A DNA stretch of 17,567 bases from JAAUTG01 sp964458705 (GTDB taxonomy: Bacteria; Bacteroidota; Bacteroidia; Chitinophagales; Saprospiraceae). The position numbers and the translations under genes were made by a program. Below, piece after piece: positions 1-6,634 of this stretch (the stretch's first letter is position 1; every line of letters begins with the position of its first letter). The notes beneath the pieces are model-generated. The model was not told where the DNA came from and did no database searches. It saw only the letters and a list, made by a program, of their open reading frames with translations. The stretch lies in the NCBI GenBank assembly GCA_964458705.1, contig CAYWKD010000063.1, forward strand, positions 1-17,567, written 5' to 3'.

Positions 1-58
1 CTTTGTTTTGGTAAGCAAATTGAAACTGCTTGCGACAGTCTTTGCACAGAAAATTTTG
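1..58 (-). pseudogene. IS1-family InsA-like zinc-ribbon fragment, cut by window edge
   Basis: On the minus strand, positions 58 to 1 translate without a stop as QNFLCKDCRKQFQFAYQNK and continue past the left edge. The CxxC followed by RKQF resembles the second half of the zinc ribbon of IS1-family InsA proteins, where a QNY/QNF-x-C-x2-C-x-(R/K)QF segment precedes a helix-turn-helix. The same frame extends upstream only to a stop at 86-88 (LYLILLGFS before the match), with no first CxxC and no plausible start. If the match is right, the protein is truncated at its 5' end, about 40 bp past the stop of the epimerase gene. The call rests on 19 residues, and another zinc-ribbon protein is possible. 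Confidence 0.42.
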
Positions 59-94
59 ACTAAACCCCAATAAAATTAAGTAAAGTCATTGATT

Positions 95-505
95 TTAAAT
101 AGTTAGTTTTTCCATACTTTGGCATAATTCTACTAGAACACCGTTAGCGGACTTAGGGTGAATGAAGCATACGAGCTTATTGTCCGCACCGCGTTTAGGA
201 GTTTCACTAAGTAGCTGAAAGCCTTTTGCAGCCATATCCTTCATAGCTTGATGAATATTTTCTACTTCAAAAGCAATATGATGAATTCCCTCTCCTTTTT
301 TGAGGATGAATTTGGCAATCGCACTATTTTCTTTAGTGGCTTCTAGCAGTTCAATCTTTGAAGTCGCTGCTTTAAAAAAGGACGTTTTTACACTTTCTGA
401 AACAACTTCTTCCATCTTGTAAGGTCCTTCTCCTAATAATGCAGTGAAAAGTGAGTTGCTTTTTTCTAAATTTTTGACTGCAATACCTATATGTTCCAGC
501 TTCAT
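95..505 (-). CDS. mce: Methylmalonyl-CoA epimerase (VOC fold)
   Basis: This enzyme interconverts (R)- and (S)-methylmalonyl-CoA between propionyl-CoA carboxylase and methylmalonyl-CoA mutase in the cytoplasm. The 136-residue protein begins MKLEHIGIAV, the classic first strand of the vicinal-oxygen-chelate fold. Expected metal ligands are visible: His5 (LEHIGIAV), His76 (GIHHIAFEVEN) and Glu126 (GVLVELCQ), on the two beta-alpha-beta-beta-beta repeats. The frame stays open to an ATG at 541, but the family starts at MKLEHIG, so I chose the ATG at 505-503; the extra 12 residues (MKRRFTYKNDIE) are unlike the family. It lies 41 bp downstream of the VWA membrane protein on the same strand and is probably cotranscribed with it. 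Other propionate-pathway genes are not in the window. Confidence 0.9.
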   Translation of the reverse strand: MKLEHIGIAVKNLEKSNSLFTALLGEGPYKMEEVVSESVKTSFFKAATSKIELLEATKENSAIAKFILKKGEGIHHIAFEVENIHQAMKDMAAKGFQLLSETPKRGADNKLVCFIHPKSANGVLVELCQSMEKLTI

Positions 506-546
506 CTCAATATCATTTTTATATGTAAATCTTCTTTTCATTCAGT

Positions 547-2649
547 CTAGTAAGAGCCGAAATAACGTCTTAAAAACCACTCTAGCGTCAGTAAACTCAA
601 TAACATAAAGAAAATCCATTTCAGATTAATGACAGAACGGGTTTGAGTGGTTTGATACATCACGGGCTTGACTGTTTCTTGGGCTTCAATGCGCTCAGGC
701 AATTCTGAGAGCTGGTCGGGGTACAATAAAGCTCCACCATATTCATCGCTGAGAATACGAAGCAAGCCATGATCCGCAGTAGTCTGATACAGTTCTAGCT
801 GTATGGGTTGCACGCTAAACTGACCATCGTAAGAAAGTTGTTTGCCATTGTAAGTAGTTACTCCTCTAAAAGTGTAATTCCCAACAGGTAAAATACCAGC
901 ATTAAGCGTGTAGGAATTGTCTGTTTTGTTGAAGATAAAACTATAATCTTTGCCTTCATTATCGGTAACAATTAGTCGGACATCAGGGCTATTGATTAAT
1001 TCGTAGCTTTCATTATAAAGCTCTGCTCCAAATTGTATTATTTCATTTTCATTAAAAATATTTTCTTCTAAGTTTACCCGAAATCGTCTTTTATCCTCCT
1101 TCAAAGATAAATATTGAATTGTCTTACCCAGCAAGGCATCAAAAACTGTATGATTATCGTGCTGCAAATAATCAAACAACCGCCATTTCCAGATTCCTTC
1201 CGCTGCAAAAATACCGATTTTCGTACCATCGCTTTCACCTATAAGCAATAGTGGTCGAGGCGTTTCAACTTTCCCAATTCGTTGACGTAGCAGCACACTC
1301 GCATTGGGGTTAGGCTGATAATTATTGCTAAAAGGTGCTGTAACAGGCGGGAATCGTCTTATTTCATTAGCTAGATTTTCTTCAAGTGTGAACAGGTTAA
1401 AATTAGTCTGCACAATTGGTTGTACATCATCTGTATTTCGTCCATCACCAGCAATAGTCAATAATGGCTGCGACTGATTGAAAACAGGTAGATTAGTTTG
1501 TGTGCCAACAACATAAAAATGAGAAATCTTCTGCTGTTGCAGAGTTCTTCTGAGGTTAGTGATAGCATTGCTCTGGCTTGGTAGTTGATGCAAAATGACA
1601 AAATCGAAATTGGTGATTTTATCTTGAAAATCATTGACGTAAGCTGTCGTTACTTCATAATTTCTATTGCCTACTAAGGTTTGTTTGATGGCAGTAATAT
1701 CAGGATGTGGAGCATTGGCAAGTATCAGAATCTTCTGTCGAGCATCCAGTACATCTACAAAAATGTCTTTAACATTATTTGCTGTTGAAGCCTCCTCATT
1801 CAAAGCACTCAAAGCCAAGCGATAGCGCTGCACTCCTGCTTGATCCGCTTCTAGTATGACTTCCCTTGTAGTGAAAAAGTCATCTTGGTCAATTGAAACT
1901 GGAAGTGTCTCAAGGGTACTAGTTTTTTCGTTCACAACCTTTGAGACGATCAAATTAGTGCGCTGACCAGCACAGTTTTGAGCAGCAATATCAATTTGCA
2001 CTGCAAAGCGATCGTTTAGATAAGCAATTTTGTTGTAAAATGCTCTGCGAAGTACTAAATCGCGCTTTGGAATAGTATCGCCAAGTGCAATACTGTAAAT
2101 TGGTGCATTTAATTTAGCACTTGAATAAATAGGATTGCTGCCACGATTAAAAATACCATCACTCGCCAATACTACTGCTCCCAAATTCTGATTGCTATAC
2201 AAATCATAAACTGTTGTCAGCATTTCTGAAAGGTTACTTACCTTATCATTGAAGGCAGTGTCCAAACCTTCTCGCACCTTATCTCCAAATGAATATTCAG
2301 CTACTTCGTAGTTTTCTTTCAATCGCTCACTTAAAGACTGAAAGTCTTGCTGATATTGAATCTGCTCTGCCTCATCCATTTCTGCAGCTACCGATTCTGA
2401 TACATCTTGAGCCAACACCAAAATAGGCTTTTGTGTTTGTGTCGTAATGGACTTTATTAAAGGAGAAAGTAGCAACATCGCCAAAAAAGAAACTACAACT
2501 GTTCTCACAATTCCTAGTAGCCAATTTAAGATATTGGATTGTTCTTTAAATCGTTGATCTCTAAAATAGAGCGTTAGGGCGTAAGCTACACCAAGCACTA
2601 TACAAAACAGCAAATACCAAGTCGGATATTGAAATGTAAGATTGTTCAT
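547..2649 (-). CDS. Bat-like VWA-domain membrane protein
   Basis: A 700-residue membrane protein conserved in Bacteroidota and of unproven function. Two N-terminal membrane segments (about residues 11-29 and 43-65) resemble the BatA/BatB aerotolerance N-terminal region. A von Willebrand A-like domain follows, with an intact MIDAS-type DVSES motif (Asp82, Ser84, Ser86) and a later SDG (163-165) in the usual TDG position. A long, beta-rich extracytoplasmic region with a glutamine-amidotransferase-like feel (ILILANAPHPDITAIKQTL) runs to residue 670. A final membrane helix (about 674-692) is followed by EWFLRRYFGSY. This topology, VWA between membrane anchors, suits a scaffold that binds partner proteins through a metal ion. 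The downstream partner is the epimerase gene, and the upstream divergent gene is the secreted AsnB-like protein. The start ATG at 2649 gives a sensible first membrane segment. The exact role is unknown. Confidence 0.8.
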   Translation of the reverse strand: MNNLTFQYPTWYLLFCIVLGVAYALTLYFRDQRFKEQSNILNWLLGIVRTVVVSFLAMLLLSPLIKSITTQTQKPILVLAQDVSESVAAEMDEAEQIQYQQDFQSLSERLKENYEVAEYSFGDKVREGLDTAFNDKVSNLSEMLTTVYDLYSNQNLGAVVLASDGIFNRGSNPIYSSAKLNAPIYSIALGDTIPKRDLVLRRAFYNKIAYLNDRFAVQIDIAAQNCAGQRTNLIVSKVVNEKTSTLETLPVSIDQDDFFTTREVILEADQAGVQRYRLALSALNEEASTANNVKDIFVDVLDARQKILILANAPHPDITAIKQTLVGNRNYEVTTAYVNDFQDKITNFDFVILHQLPSQSNAITNLRRTLQQQKISHFYVVGTQTNLPVFNQSQPLLTIAGDGRNTDDVQPIVQTNFNLFTLEENLANEIRRFPPVTAPFSNNYQPNPNASVLLRQRIGKVETPRPLLLIGESDGTKIGIFAAEGIWKWRLFDYLQHDNHTVFDALLGKTIQYLSLKEDKRRFRVNLEENIFNENEIIQFGAELYNESYELINSPDVRLIVTDNEGKDYSFIFNKTDNSYTLNAGILPVGNYTFRGVTTYNGKQLSYDGQFSVQPIQLELYQTTADHGLLRILSDEYGGALLYPDQLSELPERIEAQETVKPVMYQTTQTRSVINLKWIFFMLLSLLTLEWFLRRYFGSY

Positions 2650-2790
2650 ATTTGTGTTTACTCGTTAAGTTGGAGTAGATTTTCGATAAATGAAAATAAC
2701 ATTTCAATGTATGTGGCATTTATTTTGCATATTCACCATTGTTAAATTTCATCTTCTTAATCAATTTCCACTTAAAACATCTAAAGCACA

Positions 2791-2814
2791 ACAAAGTAAG
2801 TAAACAAAGTAAGT
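2791..2814. repeat. Tandem 11-bp direct repeat in divergent intergenic region
   Basis: ACAAAGTAAGT occurs at 2791-2801 and again at 2804-2814, a 13-bp period. It lies in the 253-bp spacer between the VWA gene (minus) and the AsnB-like gene (plus), about 90 bp before the latter's ATG. A tandem half-site operator is possible, but A-rich sequence also repeats by chance. I see no clear TAnnTTTG box for either gene in this spacer. Confidence 0.5.
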
Positions 2815-2902
2815 TTTTTGAAATTTATGGCGTTTGAATGATGAAATTCGCAACAATTAAAGTACTTCAGTGTGTTACTCAAAACAAGAAAACGTGAAGA
2901 AA

Positions 2903-4174
2903 ATGAGATTTTTACCTATCGTATTATTTTTATTAATGAGTTGGCAGGTTCGAGCATCTTACATTTTACTGCCAATGGATGAAGAACAACAGAATCATCT
3001 TAAAGCCTACGGAATCACTTACTGGGTCTTGGAGAAAAATGTAGAAGCCTTTTGGTTATTGAATTATAGAGGGGGCAGTTTTGTTTTTAAGCACAACAGA
3101 GTTTTTGAAAAAGAATGCTTAACGAGAGGTGTCAACTACGAAGTGATTGCAGATGGACAGTTTGCTAAAATTCAAGAAGACATTTCACATCCAGAAGTCA
3201 ATATGGATGTAGTTAAATTGGAAGTGCCTCCTAAAATTGCTGTTTATACTCCTGAGTTTAACAGACGAGGAGAAAAAGTGCAACCTTGGGATGATGCTGT
3301 AACGCTTGTGTTGACTTATGCAGAGATTCCTTACGAAACAATATATGATAGTGAAGTTTTGCGAGATGAATTAATAAAGTACGATTGGTTGCACTTGCAC
3401 CATGAAGATTTCACTGGGCAGTTTGGTCGTTTCTATCGCAACTTCCACACACAAGCCTGGTACAGGGAAAGTGTGAGGCGTATGGAGCAGTTGGCACAAG
3501 AAAATGGTTTTTCCAAAGTCTCACAATTAAAATTGGCAGTGGCAAAGAAATTGAAAGAGTATGTTATTGGTGGTGGATTTATGTTTGCTATGTGTTCGGC
3601 TACGGATACCTATGACATTGCACTTGCCGCAGAAGGACTTGATATTTGTGCTGATATTTACGATGGCGATGCTGCTGACCCTAATGCTCAAGATAAGCTT
3701 GATTTTTCTAAGACTTTTGCCTTCAAAGATTTTGAGCTTATCCGCAATCCGTTAGAGTATGAGCATTCTAGTATAGATCACAGTCTAGGTCGCCGTGTAA
3801 TTCCACAACAAGATTATTTTACTTTATTTGATTTTTCAGCTAAGTGGGACCCTATTCCGTCTATGCTTACGCAGTGCCATACACGGACGGTCAAAGGATT
3901 TATGGGGCAGACAACTGCCTTTAAGAATCAATATATCAAATCAAATGTTTTAATCATGGGCGAAAATAAACCTGCTGGTGAGTCCAGGTATATTCATAGT
4001 CCTTTAGGTGAAGGTTTTTGGACCTTCTATGGCGGTCATGATCCAGAAGATTATCGTCATTATGTGGAAGACCCAGAAACGGATTTGAATTTGCACCCCC
4101 AATCTCCAGGTTATCGCCTAATTTTAAATAATGTTCTCTTTCCCGCTGCTAAGAAGAAAAAAAGAAAGACGTAG
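2903..4174 (+). CDS. Secreted conserved Bacteroidota protein ('asparagine synthetase B'-like)
   Basis: A 423-residue exported protein. Residues 1-18 (MRFLPIVLFLLMSWQVRA) form a signal peptide, followed by SYILLPMDEEQQNHLKAYG. From memory, this protein is widespread in Bacteroidota and often named 'asparagine synthetase B', but I see no N-terminal nucleophile Cys2 and no ATP-pyrophosphatase SGGxDS motif, so that name is not supported. From about residue 110 it looks like a class I glutamine-amidotransferase-like fold: IAVYTPEF, then WLHLHHEDFTGQFG, then GGGFMFAMCSATD with Cys231 in a nucleophile-elbow-like position, then a His-rich GFWTFYGGHDPEDYRHY. The C-terminus is NNVLFPAAKKKKRKT, a basic tail. 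The start could also be the in-frame GTG at 2894 (adding three residues); an ATG at 2870 would spoil the signal peptide. It is a single-gene unit converging on the carbonic anhydrase. Periplasmic location is inferred; its function is unknown. Confidence 0.8.
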   Translation: MRFLPIVLFLLMSWQVRASYILLPMDEEQQNHLKAYGITYWVLEKNVEAFWLLNYRGGSFVFKHNRVFEKECLTRGVNYEVIADGQFAKIQEDISHPEVNMDVVKLEVPPKIAVYTPEFNRRGEKVQPWDDAVTLVLTYAEIPYETIYDSEVLRDELIKYDWLHLHHEDFTGQFGRFYRNFHTQAWYRESVRRMEQLAQENGFSKVSQLKLAVAKKLKEYVIGGGFMFAMCSATDTYDIALAAEGLDICADIYDGDAADPNAQDKLDFSKTFAFKDFELIRNPLEYEHSSIDHSLGRRVIPQQDYFTLFDFSAKWDPIPSMLTQCHTRTVKGFMGQTTAFKNQYIKSNVLIMGENKPAGESRYIHSPLGEGFWTFYGGHDPEDYRHYVEDPETDLNLHPQSPGYRLILNNVLFPAAKKKKRKT

Positions 4175-4259
4175 TTATCAGAGAAAGCTAGATAGTAAAA
4201 AATATCGCTCCAGTATAATGTTAACTAAAATGTACTCGTAAAGCCTTACTTATTAGACG

Positions 4260-4292
4260 ATTGGTGCTAGATTGAATAAATTTGGCACCAAT
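4260..4292. other. Hairpin between convergent genes
   Basis: ATTGGTGC (4260-4267) and GCACCAAT (4285-4292) form a perfect 8-bp stem around a 17-nt loop. It lies between the convergent ends of the AsnB-like gene (4174) and the carbonic anhydrase gene (4317). Neither strand has a T-run after the stem, so intrinsic termination is doubtful. Confidence 0.35.
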
Positions 4293-4316
4293 TATCCATT
4301 CAGTGTTTCTAGCCTT

Positions 4317-4904
4317 CTAATCTAGAAAATCTACGGCTCCTGAGCCTAGATGATAATATGCGGGTATGATTTTCAAACGACCTTCATTCACAGCTTCTGA
4401 AATAATCAATGATCTTTTAACTAGTTCCTCAGCTGTCATTTCTGCATTTTTCTTTACGACACTATTGATAGACTTATCCTCAGCAGCAGCAATAGCAGGC
4501 TGTATGTGTGCCAATAATAAATTCAAGTTGTATCCATTATCTCCACCTGCTATGGCTGCTGTTACTGCCCCACAACTTTCATGTCCTAACACAATAATTA
4601 AACTTACTCCTAGATGTGCTACGGCGTATTCGATGGAAGCGGTTGACTCTGTATTGGCAACGTTTCCTGCTACTCTAATTACAAATAGTTCTCCCAAACC
4701 CGTATCAAAAGCCAATTCTGGGACTACTCGGCTATCTGCACAACTCAGAATTATGGCATAGGGGTTTTGTCCACTTGTTAGTTCCTGACGTCGAGAAGAG
4801 TTTTGTAACTTTCCATCTAGTTTATCCGCTACAAAATTTTTGTTTCCTGTCTTGACACGATTTAATGCTTCTTGCCAGCTTTGATTCATATTACTTGTGC
4901 TCAT
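4317..4904 (-). CDS. Beta-class carbonic anhydrase
   Basis: Cytoplasmic zinc enzyme interconverting CO2 and bicarbonate, 195 residues. All signature residues are present: Cys55, Asp57 and Arg59 in ILSCADSRVVPE, and His108 and Cys111 in LGHESCGAV, giving the Cys-His-Cys zinc site plus the catalytic Asp-Arg pair. FVIRVAGN (74-81) and IEYAVAHLG (91-99) are also family hallmarks. The C-terminus ends in AYYHLGSGAVDFLD, as in many bacterial beta enzymes, so the protein is full length. The start at 4904 (MSTSNMNQSW) is taken; Met6 would also serve. The gene begins 27 bp after the ABC ATPase stop on the same strand, which suggests cotranscription and a possible link to bicarbonate or cyanate use. No cynS or sulP gene is visible. 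Confidence 0.93.
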   Translation of the reverse strand: MSTSNMNQSWQEALNRVKTGNKNFVADKLDGKLQNSSRRQELTSGQNPYAIILSCADSRVVPELAFDTGLGELFVIRVAGNVANTESTASIEYAVAHLGVSLIIVLGHESCGAVTAAIAGGDNGYNLNLLLAHIQPAIAAAEDKSINSVVKKNAEMTAEELVKRSLIISEAVNEGRLKIIPAYYHLGSGAVDFLD

Positions 4905-4931
4905 TTTTTATATATGTAGTTTAAAAATATA

Positions 4932-5732
4932 TTAGCTCATTTCTGCTACTTTAATCATTTTATCTTCTAACTCATGAACAAGTTCAACAAATTTTTGGCT
5001 GCGCTTGATTACTCGTTCTCGCTCTAAAGGTAAATCAATTTTTAAGTGCTCTACAAATTTAGAAGGTGCTGATTTCATGATATAGACTTCATCACCAAGA
5101 TAGACGGCTTCAGAAATATCATGTGTTACAAAAACAATAGTTGGGTGAAATTTTCGCCAAAGCCTCAACAATAAATCCTGCATCTGTAAGCGCGTGCTGA
5201 TGTCCAAAGCTCCAAAGGGCTCATCCATTAGTAATATTTCAGGATTAGCGATCAAACTTCTAGCAATAGCTACTCGTTGAAGTTGCCCGCCTGAAAGATT
5301 GGGATATTGAGCGAATTTGTGCTCATGCCCTGCTAGGCCTACTTCTGCTATCATCTCCATTGCTCTTTCTTCTCGTTCTTTCTTGCTCATGCCTTTATAC
5401 TTGAGTGCTAGCGCTACATTTTCAAGCACTGTCATCCAAGGCAGGGAAGAGTATCGCTGGAATACCATACTTACTCTGCTGTCCTCATCTCTAGGTTTTC
5501 CATGTATTAGAATTTCGCCTTCGGTAGGGGCTTGAAGCCCCGCAATATAACGAAGTACAGTTGACTTTCCACAACCTGACATGCCCATTATAACAATAAA
5601 CTGACCTTGCTTTGGTCTATCTTCCACTAAAAAATGTAAATCCTTGATAATAATAACTTTGTCATCATCATATCTTTGATGTACGTTCTTCAGTTCAATA
5701 ATATCTGGTAACTCAGAATTGGTAAAAGGCAT
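4932..5732 (-). CDS. ABC transporter ATP-binding protein, NrtD/SsuB/TauB/CmpD type
   Basis: A 266-residue cytoplasmic ATPase of the nitrate/sulfonate/taurine/bicarbonate importer family. Walker A is GMSGCGKST (50-58), the Q-loop is FQRYSSLPWMTVLENV (Gln92), the signature is LSGGQ (146-150), Walker B is ILLMDEPFGALD (Asp170, Glu171) and the switch His is His204 (FVTHD). The SSLPWMTVLENV and MDEPFGALD segments are characteristic of this subfamily, but sequence alone does not give the substrate. It lacks the C-terminal NrtC-type binding domain. The partner permease and solute-binding protein, normally adjacent, are absent from the window. The downstream neighbour is a carbonic anhydrase (27 bp) and the upstream neighbour a DUF6580-type membrane protein (104 bp). 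Bicarbonate or cyanate uptake is an inference from that context only. Confidence 0.88.
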   Translation of the reverse strand: MPFTNSELPDIIELKNVHQRYDDDKVIIIKDLHFLVEDRPKQGQFIVIMGMSGCGKSTVLRYIAGLQAPTEGEILIHGKPRDEDSRVSMVFQRYSSLPWMTVLENVALALKYKGMSKKEREERAMEMIAEVGLAGHEHKFAQYPNLSGGQLQRVAIARSLIANPEILLMDEPFGALDISTRLQMQDLLLRLWRKFHPTIVFVTHDISEAVYLGDEVYIMKSAPSKFVEHLKIDLPLERERVIKRSQKFVELVHELEDKMIKVAEMS

Positions 5733-5836
5733 AAATCTCTTTATTAGTTGTTGAAAGTAAAAGGTGAAAGAGCATACCAGCGTTTATCTTCTTCAATGTG
5801 CAAATGAATTTGCAGAATCTGAGTTGATATACTTAC

Positions 5837-6415
5837 TCATACTTCTTGCAATTTCAGTGCTGGCACCTGCTGCTTTAGCAATTCATATGCTCCGAATAGA
5901 ACACCAACAAAAAATAAATCACCTAAAAGTGTATTCTGGAAAAATGGAATAGCAGCGGTGTAACAAGCCATTAATCCTTCAAAAGTTTTAGGATACATTG
6001 TACCACTAGACCAGACAGCAAAATTGGTGATTAAAAAAAATAGCACAGAAGCACTTAGACTGGCTGTTATTAATCTAGGTAGGTTTATTTTTTTAAGTAG
6101 CCCAAATCCCAATAAAATAATCAACGCAAAGCTCACATAAACCCAAGGAGAAATGCCCCAAGCAAACGCTCCGTCATAATATTCGGGAAACATACGAGGA
6201 TAAATTATATTATTGATAATCAAATCTGTTGCATACATAGCTACTAGCGGTACTAAAAAGGCTAAATATTTTTTAGAAAAATAAGCAGCACCAAATAAAG
6301 CAATTCCACCAATAGGAGAAAAATTTGGAATTCCCGTCAATGCTAAACGACTCAATCCTGCTCCTAAAATCATAGCACACAATACACCTACTCGAACATT
6401 CATTTTCTTATTCAT
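5837..6415 (-). CDS. DUF6580-type polytopic membrane protein, putative transport component
   Basis: A 192-residue, very hydrophobic protein with about five or six membrane segments: roughly 7-26, 35-62, 87-107, 113-133 and 155-183. The opening GLSRLALTGIPNFSPIGGIALFGAAYF resembles, from memory, DUF6580 'putative transport proteins', whose small helical layout recalls ECF-type S-components. I cannot confirm this without a search. There is no signal peptide and no catalytic motif. The ATG at 6415 is preceded by a good -7 box (TATATTTG at 6442-6435), leaving a short leader; Met5 is an alternative start. The ABC ATPase lies 104 bp downstream on the same strand, so the two might be cotranscribed, but that ATPase is of the NrtD class rather than an ECF class. 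The substrate is unknown. Confidence 0.65.
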   Translation of the reverse strand: MNKKMNVRVGVLCAMILGAGLSRLALTGIPNFSPIGGIALFGAAYFSKKYLAFLVPLVAMYATDLIINNIIYPRMFPEYYDGAFAWGISPWVYVSFALIILLGFGLLKKINLPRLITASLSASVLFFLITNFAVWSSGTMYPKTFEGLMACYTAAIPFFQNTLLGDLFFVGVLFGAYELLKQQVPALKLQEV

Positions 6416-6434
6416 TACTTGATTTTATTTTATG

Positions 6435-6469
6435 CAAATATAACCAAGTCAATAGTATTTAGTAAGCAA
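6435..6469 (-). promoter_or_regulatory. Candidate Bacteroidota promoter for the DUF6580 gene
   Basis: Reading the minus strand, TATATTTG (6442-6435) fits the Bacteroidota -7 consensus TAnnTTTG exactly. A TTG at 6469-6467 lies 24 nt upstream, somewhat longer than the usual spacing of about 19-21. Transcription would begin near 6430, some 15 nt before the ATG at 6415. Confidence 0.5.
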
Positions 6470-6594
6470 TAGTCAGTATATCACTGTTTTTTGCTATCAA
6501 ATATTCGTTTTTTGACTCGCAATATTATTGAAATTCCTTTGTAAAAAGGATTTGTAAAACAAGTAGGACATTTACATATTTAAGGATAAAACCA

Positions 6595-6602
6595 CATCTT
6601 TG
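6595..6602 (+). promoter_or_regulatory. Possible -7 box for pckA
   Basis: CATCTTTG, followed by CA, differs from the TAnnTTTG consensus only at its first base. It lies 33 bp before the pckA ATG. I see no convincing TTG at the -33 spacing (TTTA at 6571-6574 is the nearest), so the call is weak. Confidence 0.35.
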
Positions 6603-6634
6603 CATTTTTACTAAAAGGCTCATAATCAAATAAA

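Noticed and set aside
2903..4174. Naming the gene asnB
   Set aside because: The protein has a signal peptide and lacks the Cys2 glutaminase and SGGxDS synthetase motifs, so the common label is not supported by the sequence.
4366..4761. Plus-strand frame of about 131 codons inside the carbonic anhydrase gene
   Set aside because: It is antisense to a gene with complete catalytic motifs, and its translation shows no recognisable domain.
5764..5952. Plus-strand frame with a hydrophobic stretch across the end of the DUF6580 gene
   Set aside because: It overlaps the 3' end of a membrane protein gene on the other strand, and hydrophobicity in the antisense frame is expected by codon bias. No promoter was seen.
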